Below are positions 17,818 to 26,270 of a stretch of DNA of 64,000 bases, one piece after another. Within the stretch, counting starts at the first letter, position 1. Each line of letters begins with the position of its first letter. Below the pieces are notes generated by a model. The model made no database searches. It had not been told where the DNA came from and saw nothing but the letters and a program-made list of their open reading frames with translations. Origin of the DNA: Cryptobacteroides sp934698975 (lineage in GTDB: Bacteria; Bacteroidota; Bacteroidia; Bacteroidales; UBA932); NCBI GenBank assembly GCA_934698975.1, contig CAKUVR010000006.1, positions 44,223 through 108,222 on the forward strand, in the 5' to 3' direction. Position numbers and translations under genes: made by a program.

Positions 17818-19660
17818 CTCGAAGACAAGTCTTGTGGATGCGTATCGGTTCCTTTCCAAGGTTCTCGATGACGTACCTGCCCATGTCGGCGGGAACGCAC
17901 ACGATTTCCATGAATTCCATGTCGAAGTGGCGTTCAGGGTGTTCCACACTGCGCACACGCACTTTCTCACCGTCCACGAGTGTGAGGACGTGGAATTTCT
18001 CGCCCTTTGTGTCCTGTTCGCACCTGTTCTCGAATTCGAGACGGCGGAGCGAGATGTACATCTGCGGATTCTCTCCGAGAATATATTCCTCCCAACCGTC
18101 ACCGCTGGCATCCAGACGTGGCTTCTGGACAATGTATTCAGGACTCTGAGGATCGTGGATCACCGATGTCCTGCGGTCCTGGCGCACGTTCAGCTCACCG
18201 AGGTGGGTGTGGATAGGACGCTGCTTGCCGTCGAAGTCAAGGCGAAGGTAGTCGTACATCTTGTAGGTGTAGCTGCCGATGGTAAGGGAGCCGATCTCAA
18301 GGATGACCTGGTTGCGTCCGCTGGAGTGGATTGTTCCGGCAGGAAGCATCACCTGAAGACCCGGGACGGATTCCTCATAGCTGACGTATTTCATGTAGTC
18401 ACATGGCTTGTGCTCGGTGTCGGCGGCCTCGATTTCTTTGAAGAACTGTGGGATGTCGGCATCGTCGCGGAATCCGATGAAGGTCTTCGCCTCGTGTCCG
18501 GTCACGACCACATAATAGCTCTCGTCCTGACGGCCGAACTCATTGTAGTTCTCGATGTTGAATTTTCCGCCCGAGTGGCACTGGATGGACATATTCCCGG
18601 TTGAATGATAGCTGTCATCCCAGTTGAAGCGGATAGGGAAGTAGCCTTGGTACTTCTTCACGCAGTCCTCACCCATCAGGTTGATACCCTCCTTGTGGAC
18701 GAAAGAGCAGTAGTTTATGTCGAGCAGTTCTTCTCCCGCCTTGACAAGCACGCTGACCTCCATCGGGATGAAATCGAACACCCAGGCGGCGTTCCTCATC
18801 TCCTTCGGCAGGTTGCGGAGTTTCTTCATGTATGTTCCTCCCCACACACCTTCGAGGTAACACGGCTTGGCCCGGAACGGGTATTTCACGAGTTGGGCGC
18901 AGATGTCGGCGAACGCCGAGAACGGCATCATCTGGAGTTTTCCAGGATCGCTGTCGATGAAATACCAGTCCGGCACGTTGTTGTCCCATAGTTCCTTGCG
19001 GTTATGCACGGCGTTCTCGAAATCGCAATAGTAGCATCTGCGGATGACACGGTTGATGGCATCAGGGCGCTCCTTGCCGAGGTTTGAATATTCCCCCCGC
19101 CTGATCCTGAGCATCGAGGTCTTCGGCGTGAGGTCAAAGAAGCATTTGACATCGTAAAGGTCGCGCAGTTCAGGGATGAGGCAGCCGTAGCCATAGACAA
19201 TCACAACCTTGCCTGGAGCCTTGGCGGCCGGCACTGTCTTTCTGAATATTCCAACCTTTTCCTCGTCGAGCAGTCCTTTGTAGCCGCCCTTGTAGATTTT
19301 GCCGTAGAGCAGCGTAGGGTCGATCTTGGTGTCCCAGATGAGAAGCGGGTCGATCATCGCGTCGATGTCCTTCCCGTCCTTGAGGGTGGACTTGTTGGAG
19401 TCGATTGTTTCCCATTCAAGTCCGAGTATGGTAAGCTCCCTTGCGAGGAGATTGATGAAAACTGTCCAGTTCGCTGTTGTGTAGCCGTCGAGAGCCACCA
19501 CAACACCTTCTTTTCTCGCCTGTCCTGCGATTGTCGCGACAAATTTCCTGGCCGCCATCGGAGCGCCTGAGCAGATGGCGCCTACTGTCTTTTCTGAAAG
19601 TTCCGGACGATTGACCGGTTTCGGGTCATCGTAAGGGAACGGGTTGTACATAAAACTCAT
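17792..19660 (-). CDS. Phosphomannose isomerase-like protein with N-terminal degenerate P-loop kinase-like domain
   Basis: The C-terminal part (about residues 340-622) is a cupin of the class I mannose-6-phosphate isomerase type, with the metal/active-site stretch VMLPAGTIHSSGRNQVILEIG split across two strands and a distal beta-sheet. The first ~210 residues resemble a uridine-kinase-like P-loop domain: VVVALDGYTTANWTVF sits where the P-loop should be, but the Gly-Lys-Ser/Thr is gone; FFDLTPKTSMLRIRRGEY resembles the lid region of that family. Thus the N-terminal domain is probably not a kinase. Inference: isomerisation of a phosphosugar or an unphosphorylated sugar in the operon's pathway. 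Flanked 17 bp upstream by the fucose/arabinose isomerase-like gene and overlapping the kinase gene by 26 bp. Confidence 0.8.
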   Translation of the reverse strand: MSFMYNPFPYDDPKPVNRPELSEKTVGAICSGAPMAARKFVATIAGQARKEGVVVALDGYTTANWTVFINLLARELTILGLEWETIDSNKSTLKDGKDIDAMIDPLLIWDTKIDPTLLYGKIYKGGYKGLLDEEKVGIFRKTVPAAKAPGKVVIVYGYGCLIPELRDLYDVKCFFDLTPKTSMLRIRRGEYSNLGKERPDAINRVIRRCYYCDFENAVHNRKELWDNNVPDWYFIDSDPGKLQMMPFSAFADICAQLVKYPFRAKPCYLEGVWGGTYMKKLRNLPKEMRNAAWVFDFIPMEVSVLVKAGEELLDINYCSFVHKEGINLMGEDCVKKYQGYFPIRFNWDDSYHSTGNMSIQCHSGGKFNIENYNEFGRQDESYYVVVTGHEAKTFIGFRDDADIPQFFKEIEAADTEHKPCDYMKYVSYEESVPGLQVMLPAGTIHSSGRNQVILEIGSLTIGSYTYKMYDYLRLDFDGKQRPIHTHLGELNVRQDRRTSVIHDPQSPEYIVQKPRLDASGDGWEEYILGENPQMYISLRRLEFENRCEQDTKGEKFHVLTLVDGEKVRVRSVEHPERHFDMEFMEIVCVPADMGRYVIENLGKEPIRIHKTCLRDGYQNDPA

Positions 19661-19677
19661 GTATTCCTGCTGTTTAT

Positions 19678-21117
19678 TTATTTGATATTGTAAAATTCAA
19701 AGCCCATGATCTCCGCGAAGTCCTCAAGTTCCGCACGGATGTCACCGTCGACAATGGCATAGTGCTGTGTGGCTCCGATCCGGAGGATACGTTCGAAAAG
19801 TTCCTTCACCGGAACAACCGGACGGAATATGCTGTGGCTGTAGGTCGCAAGCAGATGCTCTCCCGGAAGGCTTTCGGCCTGGAAGGTGATCATCTTGTAC
19901 TTCCCGTCCTCCTCATAGAGTCCGGCCACGGTCTTCATCCCCGGGCTGAACCGGTTCCATGCGAACGGAGCCCCGGCATATTTCCAACTGGTCTTGGCGA
20001 ACCGCACGTCACGCGCGATGATGACGTTGTCCTGCCACTTAGGGTCGTTGTGGTCGTTAGGGCCGGCATGTCCTCCGGCGAAGGTTCCGAAGTCATCCTC
20101 GATGTGGAAAGGCTCGATGAAGTTCACATTCTTTCCGCTGATGAGCTTCATGATGTAAGTGATGAGACCGGCGGCGATGTCAGCCTCGGGAACGAGAACG
20201 CTGAGATGCTCGTTGAACCACTGCGGATAGAATCCAGCCCGGCATCCGGCGATGCGGAACGTCGCCTGGTCGATGTCGTTGTAGACATAGCAGTCGATGT
20301 CGTTCTTCTCGGCGAGTTTCTTTATACCCAGGGTGGCCTTCACGCATCCTATGAACTTGTCATATTCAACATCATCCATCATCCGGTATTTTGACGTGAG
20401 TTCGTCGGCATATTCCTTGACCTCCGAGTCGCTGAGATTCTCGATTTCGGTTCCGTAGTCGCTGTACGGGAGATAGTGGATTTCGGGTCCTATCTTTGTG
20501 AAGAGGTCGTAGTTGTCTATGTACGTGCTCCACATGGCCTCGTTCATATTGGCCATCAGTCCGACATTGGAGTCGCGGAGAATGGTCCGTGTCTTGGCGG
20601 CCTTCGCGAACGTCCTGACCTTTTCAGTGATCTGCTCGCGCGTGCCCATCACTGTCTTGACATTCTTTCTCGGAACACGGCGCACACTTCCCGAGCCCTC
20701 AAGAGAGCCCACGAGGGTTCCGGCGCAGAGATAGTCGACAAAATCGTCCTCGTCAAGTGTGGTCTCGAACGTCATCTTGGGCTTGGCCACATTGCAGAAT
20801 ATCATCGGGATGTCCGGACAGTCGCGGAGGAACCTGATCCATGCGAAATCCTCGCTCCATGAGAGGAACTCGGCGTAGATGAAATCGACCTTCTCGTCGT
20901 AGAAGAGATCCATCGCTTTCCGGGCGTCTTCCCTTTCGTAAACTATGCCCGGATCGACAATGTCCAGAAAATCCATCGAGGCTTTTATGTCTCTTACCGC
21001 AATTTCCTTGCGTTCACCGTATGTCCCGCGCTTTGGTCCGCTGAGATTCTTGAAACGCGGTGACGCTATGAGCAGGAGCCCCGCTTTGGCCTTACGGTCT
21101 TTTTGACACTTTTCCAT
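19678..21117 (-). CDS. L-fucose/L-arabinose isomerase-family protein
   Basis: The 479-residue protein has the layout of the L-fucose isomerase/L-arabinose isomerase family: an N-terminal Rossmann-like region with repeated beta-alpha units (VDFIYAEFLSWSEDFAWIRFL; DIPMIFCNVAKP), a middle domain with conserved acidic residues (ATFRIAGCRAG; NEHLSVLVPEADIAAGL), and a C-terminal beta domain containing EPFHIEDDFGTFAGGHAGPND, which places His and Glu residues for metal binding. These enzymes convert aldoses to ketoses. It lies 5 bp after the MFS gene and 17 bp before the phosphomannose-isomerase-like gene, so it likely makes the first intracellular step. Exact sugar unknown. Confidence 0.8.
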   Translation of the reverse strand: MEKCQKDRKAKAGLLLIASPRFKNLSGPKRGTYGERKEIAVRDIKASMDFLDIVDPGIVYEREDARKAMDLFYDEKVDFIYAEFLSWSEDFAWIRFLRDCPDIPMIFCNVAKPKMTFETTLDEDDFVDYLCAGTLVGSLEGSGSVRRVPRKNVKTVMGTREQITEKVRTFAKAAKTRTILRDSNVGLMANMNEAMWSTYIDNYDLFTKIGPEIHYLPYSDYGTEIENLSDSEVKEYADELTSKYRMMDDVEYDKFIGCVKATLGIKKLAEKNDIDCYVYNDIDQATFRIAGCRAGFYPQWFNEHLSVLVPEADIAAGLITYIMKLISGKNVNFIEPFHIEDDFGTFAGGHAGPNDHNDPKWQDNVIIARDVRFAKTSWKYAGAPFAWNRFSPGMKTVAGLYEEDGKYKMITFQAESLPGEHLLATYSHSIFRPVVPVKELFERILRIGATQHYAIVDGDIRAELEDFAEIMGFEFYNIK

Positions 21118-21121
21118 AATA

Positions 21122-22399
21122 TTATCTTAATTTATTGAAATCCTTATTGTAACACATTTTTGCAACTATCAGTGTGACTATGCCTGCCGCAAGCCAGATC
21201 ACGGCGAGGATAGGGAATGTCGCGGAGAGGCTTCCAAGGCTCTGTTTCAAGGCTCCGAGAACCACCGGAGCAAGCGCGCCGACTGCGAATCCGGTCATGA
21301 TCATGGCGCTTGAGCAGGATGCGTGAAGCCTTTCCGGAGTGACGTCATAGAGGACAGCGTAAAGGTTTCCGTCGAAGAATGCGCGGAAGAAGCCCCACCC
21401 GGCGAACATCAGATAAACGAGCCAAAGGGATGACTTGCCGCCCATGAAGAACAGGAAGACAGCGCCTCCGATGAGTCCGATGCCCTGAAGAACCATCCTG
21501 AGGGACGGATTCCGAGCCGCCAGCCTGTCAGAGACGGCGCCGGCGATCAGTACCCCGGCAAATGCGGCCACGTAGGTGTAGAACATCGAATTGAAACCAG
21601 CCGCGGCCTGATTTTGCCCGAATTCCTCCTGAAGGTAAGCCGGAACCCAAGTCATATACCCTGTGATCACGAATATGAAGCAGCTGAATCCGATCGTGAG
21701 CATCAGTGCGGTCGGGGTGGTGAAGACAGTCTTGAATCCGTCGAAGAAGCCCGGCTTGGACGCTGAGGCATCGGCCTTGGCGGCTGTCTGAGCCTCAACA
21801 ATCCCGTCAGAGGTCTGCGGCTCCTCCTTCTTATCCTTGAGTCTCAGGATCATGACCGCACCCCAAACCACTCCGGCCGCGCCGAAGATGATGAATGAAT
21901 ATTTCCACCCGAGAGAGTCTGCGATGACTCCGGCCAGCCAGCCGGCGAGTATAACACCGACATAGTACGCGGTCTGGTGGATGGACATAGCCCTTGCCCT
22001 CGTGTCTGTGTGGTATTGTCCCAAAAGGGAGTAGTTGGCCGGGCCGAACATGGCCTCACCGCCACCGGTCGCCACAGAGCGGAGAATCACCAGCCAGAAG
22101 AAGCTTGTCGCGAGTCCTGTGAACATCGTCGCCACACTCCAGAAGATTATGCTGGCGGTTGTCACCCATTTGCGGCTGAAACGGTCGCCCGCCCAACCCC
22201 CGACCGGCACCATGATGGCGTAGAAGAGATTGAATATCGTCGCGATGAGCCCGACCGATGTGTCCGTCAGGTTCAGGGCGTCACGTATCGCCGGCAGCAC
22301 TGTGTTGAACACCTGCCTGTCACCTTGGTTTAGGAGGTACGCCATCCATAGGATGAGCAGCACCTCCCATTTGTACCACTTGCTGTTTTTCATAATCAT
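21122..22399 (-). CDS. MFS sugar/organic anion transporter
   Basis: Inner membrane major facilitator with about twelve predicted helices in two halves separated by a polar loop of ~40 residues (rich in Lys, Glu, Ala and Ser). The motif-A-like loop between helices 2 and 3 reads GWAGDRFSRKW. The start overlaps the preceding stop by 4 bp (ATGA); a second ATG two codons later is equally plausible. Position between extracellular-acting proteins and cytoplasmic isomerases makes it the route by which the sugar released in the periplasm enters the cell. Sequence similarity suggests the hexuronate/glycerol-phosphate branch of MFS, but this is a guess. Confidence 0.88.
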   Translation of the reverse strand: MIMKNSKWYKWEVLLILWMAYLLNQGDRQVFNTVLPAIRDALNLTDTSVGLIATIFNLFYAIMVPVGGWAGDRFSRKWVTTASIIFWSVATMFTGLATSFFWLVILRSVATGGGEAMFGPANYSLLGQYHTDTRARAMSIHQTAYYVGVILAGWLAGVIADSLGWKYSFIIFGAAGVVWGAVMILRLKDKKEEPQTSDGIVEAQTAAKADASASKPGFFDGFKTVFTTPTALMLTIGFSCFIFVITGYMTWVPAYLQEEFGQNQAAAGFNSMFYTYVAAFAGVLIAGAVSDRLAARNPSLRMVLQGIGLIGGAVFLFFMGGKSSLWLVYLMFAGWGFFRAFFDGNLYAVLYDVTPERLHASCSSAMIMTGFAVGALAPVVLGALKQSLGSLSATFPILAVIWLAAGIVTLIVAKMCYNKDFNKLR

Positions 22400-25365
22400 C
22401 GTTTTTCAAATAACATGACCGCAAGGTCGAACTGACCGAGTGTGGCCTTTGTTCCGTTGACCTTCGCCGAACCAGTGGCCATCGCTTCCACGAACCTGTA
22501 GCCCGGCACATCGATCTTTGTGCTGAGGGTGCGCGGTTTCCCGGTCCGCTGGTTGGCGACAACCACAGCCATCTTTCCGTCTTCCGCGATGAATGAGCGG
22601 GCGTCGACTTCGGCGTTGCTGCTGGAGAATCCGAGAGTGTCATTGTAGCGTCCAAGCAGCAGACAGTCCTTGAAATGCTCCTTGATGGCGTTGGCCTGCG
22701 CAAGATATGCCTGATACACAGGAGTGTCGGCGATGATTCCTCTGCAGCGCCAGATTTCGATGTCGTTGCGCTGACCGTCGAGTATGGTGTTGTTCACGTG
22801 ACGCGGAACATCCTCGTCGTCCCTCAGCCCTCTGTCCGTGAAGACAATCTCTGGGAATGTGAAACGGAAGAAATTGATCCATCTGTCCGGGCCGTCGTTG
22901 GCAGGATAGCCGTGGGTGTAGTCACAGTACTGGCAGAGAGCGTCAACCGTACCTTCGGCTCCGAGAGCGAAATCCGGAGCCTTTTCCGCATAGCGGTCAC
23001 GCAGAAGTTTCAGGCATTCCGCCCTCTTCCTGATGCCGTAGGTGTCCGGGACCGGGAACTCGCGGGATGTGTCCCAGTTCGTGCTTTCCGACTCGATGTA
23101 GCCGAGCTGGTCGAAAAAGACGCTATGGGCTCCGAGTCCATACGCGCGGTCCTGAAGCGAGAAGAGCACTTCGTTCCACCTCGGATCCATCATCGTGGCC
23201 ACGGCAAAGGTTCTCTGGTCATATTCCCCAAGCCAGGTTCCCTGTCCGGTGAACTTGTAGCGTTCAAGGATCTCCGAGCCGGTGTTGTCGTGTCTGCAAA
23301 CCTTTGACCCCATTCCGCTGCGGTAGAAGCGGCTTTCTCGGTCGATAAGCTTTCCGTTGTAGTAGAGCAGAAGGTGATTGCCGTTGCCTTGATACTCAGC
23401 GATGGCCTTTTTCAGAGCCTCGTCTCCGCCCTGACTCTCGTCAGGAGTGTAGTCAGGGTTGCCGTGGTCCATTCCTTCCGCCCACCAGCCGAAGAGGAAG
23501 AGGGCGTTGCAGCCGACGCTCTGGCCGGATGCGTCCACTTTCCCGTTGAGGTCTGGGTACTTGAACAGGTACTCACCGTACTGGTGCTTGAAGATCACCC
23601 TCTGCCAACTCTTCATCTCGCGCACCCACCGAGGGGTCTCCCTATGGTCCCACCAAGTGTCCACCCAGTCCCGGTAGATTCCTGAGGCCTTGTGCCATGT
23701 GCCTGAATATGGCGCTATCACGTTCGCCTCGCATTCCCAGCTTTCCCCGCAGAAGCAGTGAGGGTACTTGTAGAATCCGAATTCGAGTATGTCATATTCA
23801 CCGGAGGTCTCGTCCCTGTAGACCCTGAGCCCGTGCCATGTGTCCTGGAACGTGTCATCGTGCGAGCCGAAGTAAAGCCCCTGATTCTCTCCGAAGAGTC
23901 CGAAGCAGTTCATGAAGACTTTCGCTCCGTATTTCACGTTCCTCTGCCTGAACACCTGCTCGGGTTTCTTGTAAGGAGACGAGCTCACTTTGTTGATTGT
24001 CTTGAGAGGGTTGTCGAACAGCATTCCGCCGGCTTCCGAGGTATAGAGTTTATGGTCGGAAGGCAGCCGCGCGTCCCTGAGAAGCGGGTACTGGAACTCA
24101 CGGATGACGGTGTGAGGCTCGTTGTTGCAGACGGTCGAAGCGTATCTGACCTTGTCCTTTTCCAACGTGATGTCGAGCCTTACCTGCATGTCAAGAGTCT
24201 TCCCGTCCGCCGTGATCTGCGGATAGAACACCGAGATTCTGTTCCCGACGGCACTGACCTGAGGAGCCTGCTGTGTCGGAATCACCTGAATCTCCTTTTC
24301 GTATGTGGCGTCATAGTAAAGCCTCCACATATACCCGCCGGCGGCATATTCCTGCCCGGTCCTCTCGTTCCTCAGACTCAAAAGATCTCCGCCCTTTCCT
24401 ATCTTCACGGAGATATTCTCGTTCTTCAGGCAATATGTTCCGTCTTCAGGAACCTCGTTTATAGTGAAATCGACGTAAACCGGGCAATGGTCCGAAGGGT
24501 AGAGCCCGTCATATTTCCTTGTGTCGCAGACATATCTCTGAGGGGTTATGCCATTTCCTCGGAAATAGACAAAGTCTATCCTTGGTGCGTTTTCCATGTC
24601 TGTGCCGACATTGTGGTTGTTGAAGGTTCCTTTTGTTCCCTCTTTCTCGATTGCCGTGAGATAGGAGTCCGACCACCAGCCTCTCAGTATCGCTGATTCG
24701 GGACGTTCCTGACGTGTGTTGAGGTCGCCGACAAAGAAAGAAGGAAGGTTTTCGGGATTATATTTTTTCGCGCGTTCGACCACCATCGGCGCGAAATGCA
24801 GACGAGCCTCTTTCCCAAGAGGAAAATGGCTGACCATCACGAATATACGTCTGCCGCTTGGCTTATGCAGCATTGTCGCGCAGCAGGCTCCTCTCTTGAA
24901 TTTGACCTCGTCCCAGCCTGTGGAGATCTCGTCAGGAGTCTCGGAGCACCAGAAGTGGTGGAAATCCAGAATTTCGAAAACATCCGCCTTATAGACTATG
25001 GCCTGAGCCTTGATAGATCCTTTGCCCTCGCTGTCATACGGACTGAAGGTCCGCCATTTATAATTTCCCCCCTTGGAGCCGACAAGAGCCGGCAGCTGGC
25101 TGAACATGGTCGTGTCCACCTCTTCCGCCGCGAACACATCCATTCCGCAGTCCACAATCGCCTGCGCTAGCCTGTCCCTGCGCTTTTCCCAGGAATATTC
25201 CTCCTTTCCGATGTCCGAACGCCATAGATTGAACGTCCCGACCCGGATATTGATTTCCGGCTCCTCGTTTGTTGGAAGAGCCTTAGGCGCTGTCGATGCG
25301 GAACCTGCCCCGAGAAGAGGAAGGGCTATTGCAGAGAGAATTGAAATCACTGATATTCTGTTCAT
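22396..25365 (-). CDS. Secreted fusion: EEP phosphodiesterase-like domain plus DUF6259-like glycosidase domain
   Basis: A 989-residue exported protein (signal peptide to about residue 25). Residues ~38-310 form an endonuclease/exonuclease/phosphatase domain with the complete catalytic set: TFNLW, AAEEVDT, SHFP, GDLNTRQ, DFVYFRGN and SDHCPVY. From ~315 to the end is a large domain resembling the Bacteroidetes DUF6259 glycoside-hydrolase-like family: an N-terminal beta region, then a probable TIM barrel with conserved aromatic and acidic segments (FLFGWWAEGMDHGNPDY; HSVFFDQLGYIES; DFALGAEG) and a C-terminal beta domain. The combination suggests removal of a phosphodiester or phosphate substituent together with glycoside cleavage on the same substrate. 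Lies 14 bp after the EEP lipoprotein gene. The DUF assignment is from memory of family layout and is less sure than the EEP assignment. Confidence 0.8.
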   Translation of the reverse strand: MNRISVISILSAIALPLLGAGSASTAPKALPTNEEPEINIRVGTFNLWRSDIGKEEYSWEKRRDRLAQAIVDCGMDVFAAEEVDTTMFSQLPALVGSKGGNYKWRTFSPYDSEGKGSIKAQAIVYKADVFEILDFHHFWCSETPDEISTGWDEVKFKRGACCATMLHKPSGRRIFVMVSHFPLGKEARLHFAPMVVERAKKYNPENLPSFFVGDLNTRQERPESAILRGWWSDSYLTAIEKEGTKGTFNNHNVGTDMENAPRIDFVYFRGNGITPQRYVCDTRKYDGLYPSDHCPVYVDFTINEVPEDGTYCLKNENISVKIGKGGDLLSLRNERTGQEYAAGGYMWRLYYDATYEKEIQVIPTQQAPQVSAVGNRISVFYPQITADGKTLDMQVRLDITLEKDKVRYASTVCNNEPHTVIREFQYPLLRDARLPSDHKLYTSEAGGMLFDNPLKTINKVSSSPYKKPEQVFRQRNVKYGAKVFMNCFGLFGENQGLYFGSHDDTFQDTWHGLRVYRDETSGEYDILEFGFYKYPHCFCGESWECEANVIAPYSGTWHKASGIYRDWVDTWWDHRETPRWVREMKSWQRVIFKHQYGEYLFKYPDLNGKVDASGQSVGCNALFLFGWWAEGMDHGNPDYTPDESQGGDEALKKAIAEYQGNGNHLLLYYNGKLIDRESRFYRSGMGSKVCRHDNTGSEILERYKFTGQGTWLGEYDQRTFAVATMMDPRWNEVLFSLQDRAYGLGAHSVFFDQLGYIESESTNWDTSREFPVPDTYGIRKRAECLKLLRDRYAEKAPDFALGAEGTVDALCQYCDYTHGYPANDGPDRWINFFRFTFPEIVFTDRGLRDDEDVPRHVNNTILDGQRNDIEIWRCRGIIADTPVYQAYLAQANAIKEHFKDCLLLGRYNDTLGFSSSNAEVDARSFIAEDGKMAVVVANQRTGKPRTLSTKIDVPGYRFVEAMATGSAKVNGTKATLGQFDLAVMLFEKR

Positions 25366-25379
25366 TAATGACTGAATTG

Positions 25380-26270
25380 TTAGAGAATTGTGAATTTGGC
25401 CATTATCGGATAATGGTCTGAAATATATTTTACGCCATAACCGCCGCCGTTGACCGTGCTGAATTCGTTGGGAATCGCGTTACGGTAGAAGATGAAGTCG
25501 ATTCTGGAGTTTCCCGAACCGCCGAAATTGTTGAAGCTGGGGATATCATCGCTGGCCAGTGCCTTGCCCCTTGCTGAAGACATCCAATCGAGATAAGGTT
25601 GGATACCGGCTTCCGGTTTCGAGCAGTTCATGTCCCCGACGATGAACACAGGTGCGTCCTCACCGCAGGCCTCCTTCATCCTGCCGACATTCAGCTCGGC
25701 GGATTTTGTCCTCGCCAGATTGCCTTCCACTGTGGAGTATAGCGGCATGTGGGTGTCGGCAAGGAAAAATGTCCTGCCGCTTCCCTTGTGCCGGAATTCC
25801 CCCCAGATGGTCGTGCGGTACTGGGTCTCGGTGTTCCATCCGTTGACCGATGGTTTGTTCGGAGTGGAACTGAGATAGAAAGATTTGCAGACCACATTGT
25901 CAAGGACCTTAGTGTTGTACAGGATCACTGTGTTTCCACCTTTGCTCGTGCCGGTGTTCGGGACTTCGAGCAGCGCATAGTCCGGAAGCATCGCTGTGAG
26001 GTCTTTGCGCTGTGCGGTGGAGGCTTCCTGCATCCCGATGATGTCAGGGGCGGTCTCCTGAACCATTTTCCTCACGCTCTCCTTGCGGTTGCTCCACAGT
26101 CTGTCACCGGTGTCCCCTTTTACAAGGGAATTCCTGATGTTGAACGACATCACGCTCAGTTTGAACGGGGTGTCAACGGGTTGTCCGCCACCGTTCTCAG
26201 TGTTTTTCCCACATCCGGCAAGAGCCAGGGCCGCAAGGATGGCCGCCCCAAATTTCCTAATATCCAACAT
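25380..26270 (-). CDS. EEP (endonuclease/exonuclease/phosphatase) family lipoprotein
   Basis: A 296-residue lipoprotein (lipobox LALAGC). The whole mature chain is one EEP domain with all catalytic elements: SFNIRNS, MQEAS, ADTHMP, GDMNCSKPE, RIDFIFYRN and SDHYPI. EEP enzymes cleave phosphodiester or phosphomonoester bonds in nucleic acids, lipids or inositol phosphates; secretion and the surrounding SusC-SusD genes argue for a carbohydrate- or lipid-linked phosphate rather than nucleic acid. The start overlaps the SusD stop by 14 bp. Its relation to the EEP part of the downstream fusion suggests the operon attacks a substrate with more than one phosphate linkage. Confidence 0.88.
   Translation of the reverse strand: MLDIRKFGAAILAALALAGCGKNTENGGGQPVDTPFKLSVMSFNIRNSLVKGDTGDRLWSNRKESVRKMVQETAPDIIGMQEASTAQRKDLTAMLPDYALLEVPNTGTSKGGNTVILYNTKVLDNVVCKSFYLSSTPNKPSVNGWNTETQYRTTIWGEFRHKGSGRTFFLADTHMPLYSTVEGNLARTKSAELNVGRMKEACGEDAPVFIVGDMNCSKPEAGIQPYLDWMSSARGKALASDDIPSFNNFGGSGNSRIDFIFYRNAIPNEFSTVNGGGYGVKYISDHYPIMAKFTIL

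Noticed and set aside
22675..24696. Plus-strand frames of 210 and 312 codons opposite the EEP fusion gene
   Set aside because: Antisense shadows with no domain features; the minus-strand gene has full catalytic motifs.
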